Source: Gossypium raimondii (lineage: Eukaryota; Streptophyta; Magnoliopsida; Malvales; Malvaceae). Taken from it: a stretch of 64,000 nt of DNA. Where the stretch lies: positions 37,481,733 through 37,545,732 of the forward strand of contig NC_068571.1 in the NCBI RefSeq assembly GCF_025698545.1. The letters run 5' to 3'. A model generated the notes under the pieces. It was not told where the DNA came from. It did no database searches and saw only the letters and a program-made list of their open reading frames with translations. Position 1 is the stretch's first letter; every line of letters starts with the position of its first letter. Made by a program: the position numbers and the translations under genes. Positions 46,061 to 59,340 of the stretch are shown here, one piece after another.

Positions 46061-47062
46061 CACTGATTTGTCCTCAAACATAACCTGTAGAATCCATTTT
46101 ATGGACTTATTTATGCCTAGTGATTAGAATGTCATGATCAGAATGAATCAAATACTCCTAACTATATGTGTATGAATGATATTTGCATGAATACAGGATG
46201 AAATGAGAATGATATCTTTTTTAGTGCTTAGGTTGTTATTGCTCGTTGTTCATCAAACTTCTATCATTGAAATGTTACCATGTCTTCTTGATTAGCTAGT
46301 ATCTTCTAAAGAAATAGTCACAATTTAGACTATGCTTCCTCAAATGTTTCTAACCCGTGAGTTTGGTTAGTTTTGAATAATAGTCCTGTTTCAGGTCCTT
46401 GTACTATTCAGAAACCTTTTAGAGTAATATGTAAAACTCCTTTTGCTTGAACATTATCAGTCTATTAATCGTTATTTCAATGAAAAATACTTAAAAAAGA
46501 TTATCACAATGGACAAGATGAAATTTTGTTGAGAGCAAAGCTCGAGATGAATTAATCAAAATAGCAAGTTTTGCTAGAATACAAAATGAGAATTAATCAA
46601 GATGGCGCATTTCGCCAAAATACAAAAAATGAATAAAATGGAAATAGGTGCCCCAGATATTGTAGCATGAACTTCTCTACTTAAACTTCTTGAGGACCCT
46701 TTTAAACTTGATATGGGTTTAGAAGTCCTAGAAGACTTTGTTAATGCCCCAAGATGTAGCATCCTTCTTTCTTGCTAATTCAAGCATAGTAAGACTACCG
46801 CATGCTCCACATTTGATCAAAATTTGAATTGCCCTTTTCCCAGGTTTTCAATTTAAAGCCTTTTTGGTCTCAAAGCTCCTTTTGTGGGTTTTCGCCTTGG
46901 CCTCTCCCTCTTTTTTATTTTTTTTATTTTTTAGGTGAAGTACTTCTTGACTGAATCCGAATTCACAGGATTAGGCAGGTTCTTGTCGTCCATCTCGGTC
47001 AAAATCAACGTTCCTCTAGAAAAGGCCTTCTTTACTACATAAGGTCCTTCCCAGTTTGGCAT

Positions 47063-48036
47063 TCACTTTCCTCTGAAGTTCTTTTGTATAGGAAGGATCT
47101 TCTTGAGTACCAAGTCCCCCTCATAGAATTTCCTAAGATGAACCTTTTTGTTGTAAGCTCTCATCATTCTCTTCTGGTACATTTGACCATGATGAATAGC
47201 TCTTAACCTCTTTTCCTCGATCAAGTTTAGCTGATCATATTGGGATTGGATCCATTCTGCTTCATCCAACTTTAGCTCTGACGAGACTCGAAGGGAAGGA
47301 ATTTCAACTTCGATGGGTAAAACTGCCTCCATCCCATAGATTAATGACAAAGGAGTTGCCCAGTAGAGGTTCTGACAGACATTCTATAAGTATAAAGGGA
47401 AAATGGTAATTTCTCATGCCAATCATTATAAGTCTCAGTCATCTTCCCCACAATCTTCTTGATGTTCTTATTGGCTGCTTCCACTGCGTCATTCATTTTT
47501 GGGCAGTATGGCGATGAGTTGTGGTGCTTGATCTTAAATTGGCTACAGACCTCCGCTATCGTGCTGTTGTTCAAATTTAATGCATTGTCAGATATAATCC
47601 TCTCTGGCATTCCATACCGACATATGATTTCCTTCTTTAAGAACCTACTGATTGTTGCTTTTGTGACATTAGCATAAGAAGTAGCCTCTACCCATTTAGT
47701 GAAGTAGTCGATAACTACAAAGATGAACCGATGCCCATTTGAAGCTTTTAGCGTTATTGGTCCAATAACGTCCATGCCCCACATGGAAAAAATCTATAGA
47801 GAAGTCATGACATGGAAAGGCGAGAGAGGCACATGAATTTTGTCTCCATAAATTTGGCACTTGTGGCATTTCTTGGCGTACTTGACGCAGTCTCCTTCTA
47901 TGGTGGACCAATAATATTCGACTCTCATGATTTGCCTTGCCATTGTGAAACCATTAGCATGCGTTCCGCAAACACCATCATGGACCCCTTCCAAGATTTG
48001 CTTGGCCTCAACAACGTCTACGCATCTTAGCAGCAC
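47063..48036 (-). pseudogene. Gypsy integrase domain, frame-broken
   Basis: Three adjoining minus-strand frames carry the zinc-binding HHCC region (GVCGTHANG...YYWSTIEGD...KCHKCQIYGD, 48036-47794). They also carry the DDE core: Asp in GMDVIGP, Asp in RIISDNA, and Glu in NDAVEAANK (47784-47341). A C-terminal piece starting LIYGMEAVLPIEVEIPS (47350-47063) completes it. The catalytic residues are visible, but the frame breaks between pieces make the enzyme unproducible as one chain. Confidence 0.85.
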
Positions 48037-48090
48037 CTGATCTCTTCCTCTTTTATACAGAATCTCTCCATCTAAGACGTAGCCACTAGC

Positions 48091-48701
48091 CTACCTCCTT
48101 AACGTTCTCTTATCATTCTCAGTTGCTTGGTTTGGATAATCGTGATTTTTCACGTATCGCAATATATCTTGATACAATGGGTGATCGTCTTTTTCTTCTT
48201 CTTCGTCAATGTTGTAACAGTGGGCTGGTGCCTCATAAATACTCATTTGGATAGGCTTCACATCCTCTTGTTTATTTACTTTGATCATAGAAGCCAATGT
48301 AGCCAATGCGTCGACCATCTGGTTTTTATCTCGCAGGAGATAACAAAAGGTGATGTCATCAAACTCCTCAATCAATTCAAGAACTAGCTTTCGATAATTG
48401 ATCAACTTGAGGTCTCTTGCCTCCCATTGAGCTGATAGATTACTATTGTAGAATCTCCGTATACCTCTAACACTTTGATTTTGTGTTCAATGGCTGGATG
48501 GATACCCAGGATGTACACTTCGTACTCTGCCAAGTTGTTTGTGCAATCAAAATCTAATTTACTAGTAAATGGATAATGATCTCCATTTAGGGATACCAAA
48601 ACTGCCCCAATTTCGTTGCCTACATCATTTGAAGCTCTGTCAAAGTTTAGTTCCCAAGCATTGCCTTCTTGAGTGTCCTCTTCAGTGGTTACCACATACA
48701 T
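48091..48701 (-). pseudogene. Retrotransposon RNase H domain, frame-broken
   Basis: The frame 48701-48402 holds WELNFDRASN (first Asp), NNLAEYEVYILG (Glu) and VYGDSTIVI (Asp). The next frame 48405-48091 holds RDKNQMVDALATLASM (last Asp). All four acidic positions of RNase H remain, with a break near 48405. Confidence 0.8.
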
Positions 48702-49256
48702 CAGATCTTCATTTGGGAAGTCAAAGTTTAAAGGCTCATAATCTTCTAGAGCTCTGCTAGCTAGAAAATCTGCTATTGCACTCCCTTTTACAGCCTTCTA
48801 ATTCACGTAGAGTATGTCGAATTTAGAGAGTAGAATTTGCCATCGGGCCATTCTTCCATTCAGAGCAGTCTATTCCATCATGTATTTCAGTGGGTCCAGT
48901 TTTGAGATTAACCAGGTTATATGGTATAACATGTACTGTTTCAACCTCCGAGTCGTCCAGATTAAGGCGCAACATAACTTCTCAATTGGCGAATATCTTG
49001 TCTCACACTTGATGAACTTCTTGTTGAGATAGTATATCACTCTTTCTTTTCTTCCCGACTCATCATGTTAGCCAAGCATGCATCCCATGGAATTTTTACT
49101 GCCAAGTACAGTATCAGTGGCTTGTCTGGGCAAGGCGGCATCAGCACTGGGGCATTAGACAAATAACACTTAATTTTGTCAAAAGTTTTTTGGCACTCCT
49201 CATCCCATACACCCGGATTGTGTACCTTAAGAAGACAGAAAATGAGGTCACATTTA

Positions 49257-50348
49257 TCAGTTAACTATGAAATGAACCGAGTGATGTAATTTAGTCTTCC
49301 TAGAAAACCTCGAACTTCTTTTTGGGTGGAGGAAATTCTTGTATAGCCTTGATTTACCTGGGTCAATCTCAATCCCCTTTTCACTGACTACAAATCCTAA
49401 CAGCTTTCCTGATCTGGCCTCGAAAGCGCATTTTATCGGGTTGAGCTTTAGCTGGAACTTCCTTAACCGTAGAAACAGTTTTCTCAAAACTTGCACATGC
49501 TCTTTTTCTGATCTAAATTTTGCAATCATGTCGTCGACATAGACTTCGATCTCTTTATGCATCATATCATGGAATAGGGTTACCATGGCTCTTTGATATG
49601 TTGCCCCTGTATTTTTCAGTCCAAATGGCATTACTTTATAACAAAACATTCCCCACATGGTTACGAATGTGGTCTTTCCCATGTCTTCAAGATGCATCTT
49701 TATCTGGTTATATCCCGAGAAGCAATCCATGAAGGAAGAAAGTGAGTAACCTGCCGTATTATCCACCAAGGTGTCCATATGGGGCAGTGGGAAATTATCC
49801 TTTGGACTGGCTTTGTTCAAATCTCTGTAGTCCACACACATTTGCACCTTCCCATATTTCTTTGGAACGGGGACTATGTTGGCTACCCATTTTGAGTATT
49901 TGACCACCTGTAAGAATCCAGCATCGAACTGCTTCTTAACCTCTTCTTTTATTTTCAACAAAACATCAGGCCTCATCCTTCGGAGCTTCGGTTGAACCGG
50001 TTTACATTCTTCCTTTATGGGCAGTCAGTGTACCACGATATCAGTACTTAACCTAAGCATATCTTGATAAGACCACACGAAGACATCTTTGAACTCTTTG
50101 AGCAATTCGATGAGGTCTTGTTTCGTCTCTACGACAATACAGGCGCCGATTTTCACCTCTTTTCCTTCCACTAGGCTTACAACGTCCACTGACTCTTTGT
50201 AGGGTAAAATATGTTTTTCCTCTTGCTCTACCATTCTTAACAAATCAGGAGAGAAGTTACAGCTTTGGTCATCTTTAAAATCCTGAGAATCGTTTATACT
50301 CATGCCTCGCTCAAAAGGGAACTCTGAGTTAGTAGCGGTATCATTCAC
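49257..50348 (-). pseudogene. Gypsy reverse transcriptase domain
   Basis: Upstream linker 50348-50025 ends EFKDVFVWSYQDM. The main 239-codon frame 49976-49257 carries RT motifs: VPVPKKYGKVQMCVDYRDLN, then FSGYNQI, MPFGLKNTGATYQRAM, the catalytic box VYVDDM, and LGFVVSEKGIEIDP. The YVDD residues are intact. A frame break at about 50020 separates the linker from the core. RT is followed by integrase in sense direction, so this is Gypsy, not Copia. Confidence 0.9.
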
Positions 50349-51271
50349 ATCATTAATATCTTGGGGTCTGTTATTGGAGTGAAAAAAAGTCCAAAGAAAA
50401 AGAATCTAAGAGTAATTATATGTATAATATGATTATTAATGGAATGAAAAGAATAAAAGAATATTTGCTCAAAATGAGACTGAACGATGCATTTTCATTG
50501 AAATAAAATTTTTGGACATATGCCTTTTTACAAAAGATTTTTATTGCTCCCAGGCTTAGGGCAACGAGTTTGTTCTGAATATTACTCTGAATTGGTTCCA
50601 AAAGTTACAAGGATCTCTTCTTTAGTACAGTTGTTCAGAACACGTCCAGGCTCATAAGGGCGGATGCCTGATAAGTTTTCTTCCACCATTCCCTTTTTAG
50701 ATATGGCGTTGATGCTTAAATTTCCTGCCATTTCTTCGGTAATTTCTTTCCTCCACTCGGGGTAAATAATTCCCCCTAAAATGAATGTTTTGGATATGTG
50801 GGGAAAGGTAATTGATTCCCATTTAACCTCTATCCCACTCAATCACGCTCTTCTTCTCTTTCGCTTCTTTTCCAATTCATTCTTTCTTTCCCTTGCGTCT
50901 AGCTTATACCCCAAACCACAACGGTCCCGTTTTTCAGTCAAGAATGGTACTTCGACCCGTCCCTGGAGGTTTTTTCCAAGTCCTCTTCCAAGTAATGCCC
51001 CCTTTCCAACTGTCAGTCACAAACTCATCATTGTGGCTTTGGATATTTTGAGCATTGGAATTTTGCTTCCCTCGACTACGAAAGTTGTGTTCACGAATTC
51101 CAATGATCGAAATAAACATTTCATCGCCTCACTATCAGCCTCTATATATGGTGTGTCATTGGTAATCGATGCAATGATGTCCTCTTTTACACTTATAGTT
51201 ATCAATCGGCCCTCTATTACCAACTTTAGCTTTTGGTGAAGCGATGACGGTACAACCCCTGCTGACTGGAT

Positions 51272-51697
51272 TCAAGGCCTCCCCAATAGGCAATTGTAAG
51301 ACTGTTTAATGTCCATTACCAAGAAATCCACCTCATGCGTGTTTGGACCGATCGAAAGAGGTATCTTAATCCTTCCCATAACTTTCCTCTCAATACCATC
51401 AAATGCTCTTACTATATTTTGGCACAATTTCATATGAGAAATGTCCACAGGCAGCCTTTTTAATGTGGATAGGGGCAAAACATTCAATGTCGATCCATTG
51501 TCAATGAGTACTTCTAGTACTGTGTACCCCTTACAATGGGTAGTGATATGCAGAGCCTTGGTGGATCCCATGCCCTCCGATAGAATTTCATCGTCATTAA
51601 AAAAGATAAAATTATCAACACTGATGTTGTTGACAAGACAGTCTAATTTGTTTACTGAAATGTCGTCAGCGACATAGGTTTCGTTTAACACCTTCAT
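51272..51697 (-). pseudogene. Retrotransposon aspartic protease domain
   Basis: A 141-codon frame contains LIDNGSTLNVLP, the single-domain protease active-site motif (normally D-S/T-G; here DNGS), and later DFLVMDIKQSYNCLLGRP, the conserved flap-to-C-terminal signature. It is typical of Gypsy pol N termini. The Asp is kept and the following Ser/Thr is Asn, common in this lineage. Confidence 0.75.
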
Positions 51698-52184
51698 AAG
51701 TGCGTTATGGTGTGTCTCTGAATTTAAGAGTAGAGCCAGTACTGATATGCGAACGGCTGATTGTGTAGTTGTTCCACGACACTGTACTCACTGTGTTTTA
51801 GGAATTTCAAAAATTCTTTAGCTTCTCTCTCTGTTACTAGCTCATTAGCAAGTATTCTAGCTTCTCTTTCCTTTGCTCGACCGCCAAAGACTTCCCATTA
51901 ATAGGTTCAATTCTTGAGTTTTGGGTATCATAGTGCTTACCACTACGTGTATAGAAACCCACATCTTTATCTTCCTCTGATGTGTAGACTGGGCCTTCCT
52001 CTTTCGGGAATGTCACATTGCAGTCATAATTCCAAGGTACCCTTTTGCTATCTTTATAAGGAAAAGAAACATGTTTTTGAATTTTGACCTTCGGTGTACC
52101 TTGCGCTCCAGTTTCGCTGGCCTTTGGTCGTGAAATAATTATTATCGGGCTATTAGCCCTGTAGACCTTCTCTGACGACCCTCC

Positions 52185-53789
52185 TTATGAGGTGCAAACA
52201 TCGTTTCCTTCGGCGTACTCAAAGAATTCCAGTTCCTTGTTGTCCATTAAACCTTGTGCTAAGGCTCTAAATTCAGCGCATTCTTGAATTACATGCCCTT
52301 CTCCATCATGGAATATACAATAGTCTATTGCTTCTTGGGATTTGTCCTCCAAATCTAATGTGATTAATCCTCTTTTTACCATTTCTTTCCAAACCTCTTT
52401 CAACGGGGTTTTCACTTTAGCGGTATTCTCATTGATTTTCCTCCCCTCATTATTGGCTATTGCGTTTACTCCCTTATCAACATGGTTAGGTAATGGATTT
52501 TCTGCACCAGACAGATCGTCATATTTGACAATGCCCATATCGATGAGCCTTTCATCCAACTTTTTGAAAGCAATGCAATTTTTTATCGAATACCCCGTGG
52601 TTCCTGCATGGTATTCGTATTGGGCGTTTGGTAATACCATTTAGGGTATGGGGGTTGTATTATCTTTAGGTAGAAAGGGGAACAACGTGTGCATCAAATA
52701 AATTCTGGTATAACTCTCTGTATGTCATTGGGATAGACGTAAAATAGGGTTTTTCTGTTCTTTGCCTAGCATTGGACTCTTGTCTTGGTGGGCCCTGATG
52801 ACCAGTGGTTATTGTTTTTATTTGGCTCATAGTAACTGGCTTCGAATAACTCTTGTTATACACGGTTACATTACTCACGTCATTTTCATTTTTCCTTGGG
52901 TCCGACCTTTTGGCGTTTTCACCAGCCTCTATCTTTCCCCATCTTATCGTATTTTCTATCATCTCCCCGATCATTACTACATCCGAGAAACTCTTAGTCA
53001 CGCTTTCTAGCATGAGATTAATAAAAGGCGCCTTCAAGGTATTGATGAAGAGTATGGTCGTTTCTTTTTCTAGCAGTGGCGGCTAGACTTGTGTTGCGAT
53101 TTCCCTCCACTTTTGCGCGTATTGCCTGAAGCTTTCATTTGGCTTTTTCTCCATGTTCTGTAGTGTGATTCTATCAGGCGTCATGTCTATCACATGGCTA
53201 TATTATTTCATGAAAGCTTGCGCCAGGTCTTTTCATGAGCTAATTTGGTCACGATTTAGCTGGTTATACTATTGGCCGTAGCTCTAGTCAAGCTATCTTG
53301 AAAACAGTGAATCAATAGCTGATCGTTATTGACATATCCTGTCATCCTTCGACAAAACATGGTGATGTGAGCCTCAGGATAGCTGGTCCCATTATATTTT
53401 TCAAATTCTGGTACTTTAAACTTTGGAGGGAGCACTAAATCTAGCACTAGGCTCAACTTCTTAGCATCGATCCCACTATAGTAATCAACAGTTTCCAATG
53501 CTTTAAACTTTTCTTCTAACTACTTGCATCAGTCCTCTAGTTGTTTTGGGAGCTCCACTCACGCCCTCCCTATTTCAACTATGTCATCAAGGTCAAGGAC
53601 AACCGGATTTGCCGGGTTATCTCCACGGTTGGAGCCTGAACCCATGTGAAAATTTATCGGTGCCGAAGTGCCGGTCTGATATTGAGGCCTGATATTAGCG
53701 AACACCCTTTGTGGTTGTACTTGGGCATCGGTTGGGGTAAAGCCTGGAGGATAAATAGGATCCTTGTTGTCATCTCCAGTATTTATCAT
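52185..53789 (-). pseudogene. Retrotransposon gag region, frame-broken
   Basis: Sense-order pieces are 53789-53559 (Pro/Asn-rich N part), 53498-53256 (FEKYNGTSYPEAHITMFCRRM, a retrotransposon gag core motif), 53037-52666 (FSDVVMIGEMIENTIRWGKI) and 52640-52185 (EYHAGTTGYSIKNCIAFKKL, a zinc-knuckle-like CX2-H-C region partly altered). Interruptions between pieces show decay. Confidence 0.7.
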
Positions 53790-54236
53790 AGGGATCTTCC
53801 TTTTTCCTAACCCTCCGGCTGGTAATTATGTTAACCGGTTCATCATGTTCTTCTAGGATTCTAACATTTGTTCCCTTATATCCATCTGGATCTTGGTTAA
53901 TTGTTGTTGCAACTGATCCTGCCCCTCCTTTTGCATCTGTTCCAACCTTTGGTCCATTGCTTTTGTTTTCTTTCGTGTAACGTAAGTATGTTCCAGGGTA
54001 ACTGCCACAATTTTAGGGTCCTTTTGTGAGTTTGAATGCACATGATATAATGAAATGCAAATGCATGAATGTAAATGAATGTAAATGAATGTAAAAATGT
54101 GTTGATTCTGATCCAATTTCATTAGAATAACTTTCCTAAAAAAACAAATTTCTTTACACAAAATGGATTACATATATGGCCTAGCCCTAATGCCTAAGGC
54201 CTTGATTTGTCTAAGAAGCCAATCTAACTCCCGACC

Positions 54237-56299
54237 TCAATCTGACTCTAACTCATATTTTACACTTAGTAAATCAGCTTGGGCTGCCAAAGTTTGTAAA
54301 TGATCAGCCACCTCTCGCACTTGGGTCAAAGCTTCACCCATCACATAATCCATTTCTCTGACCTGGACTTGAGATCGATGAAGCTGCTCTTTCCAACGCT
54401 CATTATTTGCTTCTAGCAGTTCAACCCGGAGCTCACAATTTTGCAACGCAGTTTCCAGTTCTTCTATCCTTCCTTGTAGCTATTCAATCTCGTTTAAACT
54501 AGCCCTTAATTCGATTGCAGAATTACGACTATGACATTACTGCAGTGACCTCTCTAATTCTGCCACTCGAGCTCTTAACCTCTCCTTTCCACTTTGGCTT
54601 TCCAACAAGTTCTTTTTTACAACATCCTCTCATACTCGAGTATCATGGAACTTCTTTTCCCATTGATCAATTTTTTTCTTTTTTTCTTGGATTTCCCACC
54701 GCCATTGCTCAGACATTTTTCTCAAACCAGCTGTTCTCATTGACGTGCGCAGTTTCTTGTAATCTGCTTTCAAACTGTCCAACTCTTCTTCGGCTTTATT
54801 CTTTCCTTTTCTTCACTTTTCAGCCTCCAGCTTTTAGACATCAACATCTAATCTCAAATGCATTTTTTCTTCCTCTAACTGTTCTATCCTTTTTTTTAGC
54901 TCTGAATGTCTTTTTTTTTTCAATCCTGTTTTATGATCTCTAGCTCGGACGGAACTACTCGCAGGTTTTCCTCTATCGATCGACTTCCTTCTTGGTTTGG
55001 CCTAGGGATATTATCATTAATTCTTTTACTTCACTACTCGTTGTACTCGGGGGTCGTCATTGGTCCTACGGCTAATCTTTTTGTCCAACGAGTCTGGTTC
55101 CAGGCGTTGGAAATTTCTCGAATCTTCTTCTTGTAATTATCACCCTTATATGAAAACTCACACTGAGCCAGCCCTTGTGTTGTAGGTATGAACTGTCTTG
55201 ACCTGTACTGTTAAAGCTCCCTTAATCCCAAGTAGAGGGACCCAATCAAAGCTTCCACATCGATATAAGATCTCATTCGGGAGCATCCAAGGGGCTTTCC
55301 ATTCAACATCTTCGTCTCAAATATTTTGGAGGATTGCTATCCAATTTTCTTCTGAAATAACATCCCACCTTGGTGTTGCCACTAATTATTTCAAAGAAGA
55401 GTAATCCTTGGAGAAAATTCGATACGAGACCTTTTCTACCTTCCAAAACTGGCTATGGAACCAAGCTAATAAGATTTGCGCGCACCTAATGAACCTTCCT
55501 TCACCCGCTCTGCGACATGCACTCAATGATCTGAAAGTTTTGGACAAGATTGCTTGGACAGGTGTGACCCTTTTAGCGAGCCGATCGAACAAGTCAGAAA
55601 CTGCCTCGTCTACATACCCTAGGGCCTTGGGGAGGACAACCAAACCGTAAACACTTAAGGTGAAAATATCAGCCCTTTTCTTCGTATCAGGATGCGCTAG
55701 GATCAAATCCCTCAAATTTCTCCAAAGGTTACACTTGTAATCTCCTATTTGCTTGATCCGGGCTGTAATCCACTGCTCACTCATCCCTGTAATTTCATTA
55801 GCTTTTTTAAGAACGTCGACACATTAGCAGCTCTTAAATAAATCTTGTCAGTTTGAGTTCTTAGACAATGGAGCAAGGCTGTGTACTCTTCTATGGTGGG
55901 TACCAAATCTACTTTTTTGAAAGTAAATGAACTATAAGCAGGATTCCAATATTGGGCAAGGGCTTGGAATAAGTGCTCGTCCACCTTGATATCTAGCAAA
56001 TAGGGCAAATCACCATAATGACAGTAGAATAGTCACTTAATGTCGTCATCCCACTGACCCCATATTTCTCTCAATTCTTGGAGATGATTCTGAGTCACGC
56101 TGATGCGAGTGAAGTCTCATAATTCTGATACGTACCCCTCCGTCAGACTGTCACTTTTCTCTAATTGGGTTTTCTCTGACCATATTCGGACAGCCGCATT
56201 ATCTTCCACTTTTTCAAGAAAGTCGATCTCCATGGCAAGCTCTCTATTTAGTAATTGAACGTGAATCAACACCTTTTTTATGATGAAGATGTCATGCAA
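54237..56299 (-). pseudogene. Extra ORF upstream of gag (Ogre ORF1-like)
   Basis: Broken frames 56299-56117, 56008-55781, 55784-55386 and 54446-54237 follow the 5' LTR in sense direction. They include DVKVDEHLFQALAQYWNP-like text (seen here as DIKVDEHLFQALAQYWNP), FTFKKVDLVPTIEEYTALL and ICTLSVYGLVVLPKALGYV-like text (seen as FTLSVYGLVVLPKALGYV). A predicted coiled-coil, charged tail follows. The TIEEYTALL phrase recalls plant mobile domain-like proteins found in ORF1 of Ogre elements. Function is unknown. Confidence 0.65.
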
Positions 56300-56873
56300 T
56301 CATAATCAAAGTGAACCGAAATAGGTCAGTACATTTTATACAAAACTAAAGTAAGCAAGAAATAATAAATAGAGCACCTACTAGTTGCTTGATCACTAGT
56401 GGTTCGATGCGATTCTACCTAGGGTGAGCTCTTAGGGTTCACTATATGTGGTTCGGTTCTAAAGTAAAGGTACCTGAACCAGTAGATTCCTCGATCCTCA
56501 CCCATTATAGGCTCTTATGGACCGAGTTCAGTTCAGGGGAATACATTTCCCTATGGTTGCACGGAGATGAAAATCTCACGAAGACATAGGTACAGATGTA
56601 TCTCGAAAGTGATCCACTATCCTGCACGGAGGTGAAGACCTCACGAAGGACTAGTTTCTCACTCCCACTTAAAAGGGTATAACCAAATGGTTATGCAAAT
56701 GCAATATGCAAAAATATGTCGAGAGCCTTGAACAAATAAAGCAAATATAGAAAAATGACGCAAACTATAAAAATGAAATGCAAAGAAAGGATCGTAAATT
56801 TAAACCAAATTATCAACTTTCGACAAAAACACAAGAAATAATCAACTCATGGCTTGACTCTCTTATGTTTTCC

Positions 56874-56891
56874 CCGGTGGAGTCGTCAAGC
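56874..56891 (-). other. Candidate primer-binding site
   Basis: Directly inside the 5' LTR, minus strand, the sequence GACGACTCCACCGGGGA begins a few bases after the LTR end. It has the look of a tRNA 3'-end complement. The tRNA was not identified. Confidence 0.45.
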
Positions 56892-58645
56892 TGTCAAAAC
56901 CATTTTTTTGAAAACGGGGTCGACTTTAATTTTGAAAACAAAAACGAACATGAGAGTCACCACCAATCTTTTTTATTTAAGTGTGATCGGATCACCTCGT
57001 GATGTAACCATTTTAATAAAATTTTAAATTTACTAAAATGATCATTTTTGGTCTACAAAATCCAAAAAATGGGTTCGGGAGTCGGTTACGCACGAGGAAG
57101 GGTTAGCACTCTCAACGTGCCCAAAATTGGTACCTAGTTGATTACTTAATGTCTTAATGTCGAAAGTTGAAAATTTGAAAGGAAAGTTAAGATACGATCC
57201 CTTTTTTTATTACTGTTATTCAAAACGCTTGAATAAATCGAAATGGATGTTAAAGACCTACTCGTCTCGAGGTAACGAAATGTCACGTCCCGTAAGTTAG
57301 GACATGATATTTGGGAACCTTAGAGAATAAGCTTGCTTTTGATTTTTTATTGAAATTTCGTATATTTTGAAATTTAAAAGGATATTTAGCTATTTAGGTT
57401 TAACGAAAAAATTGAAACCCCGTAAATTAGGATACAATTTCTCGAATCTCCCAAAACACGAAACATTGCCTTATTTTAAAACTTTTCCCTTTTTTGAATA
57501 ATAGCGAATACAATACTTGGATGAGATTGCATTTATTTTATTTGTGATAAAATAAAACGGTTTATTATGGGTATGTACAAATCAAACGTAACTTTTGAAG
57601 TGATGAAATGAAATGAAATGAAATGATAATATAGAATATGAAATGACAATTTACGAATAATGTATCACGTCAATGAATGGCAATAATGCGAAAACAAATA
57701 AACTAATTACAACGTACATAATAATTATAATCACACCACATGCAACAATTTAACATGCCAATATTAACAATCCAAGTACGAAATGAAATAATAGAGAACA
57801 ATTTTATATAGCTAATAGTATAAATCAAGTGATTTATAAGATTAATTTGGAATGAATGGTAAAATATCTCAAACAAACAATATATAAAACTTAAAATGAA
57901 AGAGAAAACTAAGATAGTTTAAAACGCAAAACAATACTCTTTCTTTATTAAAATATATGTATAAAAATTTAAAAGACAATGTATATATTTATGGTAATTT
58001 AAAACAAATAATGTAAATAAACTTAAGTAAATATTAAGTGATGCATAAAATATTAATATATGTAAAACTTAAAATAAATAATAAAAGAAGAGCCCTCTTT
58101 TTTTTAAAAAAAATTAATTAATTAATTTTTAAAAACAAAGAATAATAAATTAATTAAATTGAATAAGGATGAAATTAAAATTGGGCCCAAAATCAGGGGC
58201 TTAATTCGTAAATAAATAGAAACAGGGTTGCCAGGGGACTGAAATGAAACGTGCCTAAAGCGCGAGGGACTTTCAGTGAAATATTTCCAATTCCTAAAGC
58301 GCGGCGTTTTAACTAAGGGACTGCACATGGCCTAAGGACCAGATTGAAACAGAAATAAAATTCCGTGGCCAAAATCAAAAAACTAACAAAGGATCAGATT
58401 GCGCGGCGTCGGCTATTACCCTCAAATCAGAAAACACGCGGATCCTATCAAGGCGGGTCGGGTTTTCGGGTCCTAAGCAAAATGGCGTCGGCGCTGTATT
58501 GACCCCATATAAATAGCAAGATAAACATAAAAAAAACATTTCACCTTTATTTTCAAAAAAAAACTGAGAGTCTCTCAAACTCTCTCAACCCCTCCCCCTC
58601 ACATTCGGCCGATGGCCTTCTTCGGCCTTCGTCGCACCACCCCGT
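56892..58645 (-). repeat. 5' LTR, truncated
   Basis: It matches 42406-44215 closely, with about one difference per 20 bases by eye over the first 300, mostly C/T or G/A changes. The homology stops abruptly after CACCACCCCGT at 58645, losing the outer 740 bases including the LTR's sense-strand start. Confidence 0.88.
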
Positions 58646-59340
58646 CTAAGTATAAAATGATGGACTCCTAAGTACTCCCATCTAAGTTTTAAGAACCCAA
58701 AGCATCTTTCAATAACATTGTGCGCTGAAGCATGTTTCATATTGAAAAATTCTTCTAGAGTACTTGGTTGGTGGCCCTGGCGCCTTTCATTCAAATGATA
58801 TTTTTGTTCCCTAAAAGGAACAACAAAGCCTTCACAATTTGTGTAACCAACATCAACTAGATAATAAAAACCTTTAAAAAAAAGAAACTATTTATCATGA
58901 ATAACTTTCCCCAGAAATCATGTTCTTAAAAATTAATTCAAATTCCTCCAATTTGTCACTTTACCAGGAGAAACTTTTAGTCCATATCTCCTAATAATAA
59001 CATCTTAAAGAACTTGTACATCAACCTTCCCAAAAACATAAACAAATTACATATCAGGTGTACAAACACCTAACAAATTTGTTGCTATGTCACCTTTTCG
59101 TGTTCGATATCTAGGTTTATCAACTTTTGGAACCCTAATCTTAATGTGGGTTCCATCTAAAGCACCTAAAAAATTCTACATAAATAGTTTAGAAATCTCG
59201 AGTTACGATACTGTATTTAAATCTAAATCAAGTCAATTATGTACAAGCTATATATGGAACGCATTCCAATACCCTGAACTATTTCCACATTAGGTCTGTA
59301 GAATTATTTGTAATTGGCTCTACCTTTTTAAATAGCACAT
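58646..59340 (-). pseudogene. PIF/Harbinger transposase fragment
   Basis: On the minus strand the frame reads YYLVDVGYTNCEGFVVPFRE, then QKYHLNERRQG, then NMKHASAHNVIERCFGFLKL and RWEYL. This is the catalytic half of HARBI1/ALP1-like DDE nucleases, with Asp in DVGY and Glu in VIERCF. Upstream pieces (NKFVGVCTPDM, FVYVFGKVDVQVL, DVIIRRYGLKVSPGK) contain stops. It is a dead relic, fused directly to the truncated LTR. Confidence 0.8.

Larger units (their letters stand above)
42406..58645 (-). mobile_element. Large Ty3/Gypsy retrotransposon, Tat/Ogre-like
   Basis: A 16.2-kb element on the minus strand. The 3' LTR is at 42406-44953 and the incomplete 5' LTR at 56892-58645. Internal order in sense direction is extra ORF (56299-54237), gag (53789-52185), protease (51697-51272), RT (50348-49257), RNase H (48701-48091), integrase (48036-47063), minisatellite, polypurine tract, 3' LTR. 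RT before integrase is Gypsy order. The extra ORF before gag and the great length suggest the Tat/Ogre lineage. Stops and frameshifts break every domain into pieces, so it cannot mobilise itself. The right end is lost at a Harbinger relic, so no target duplication can be tested. Confidence 0.88.
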
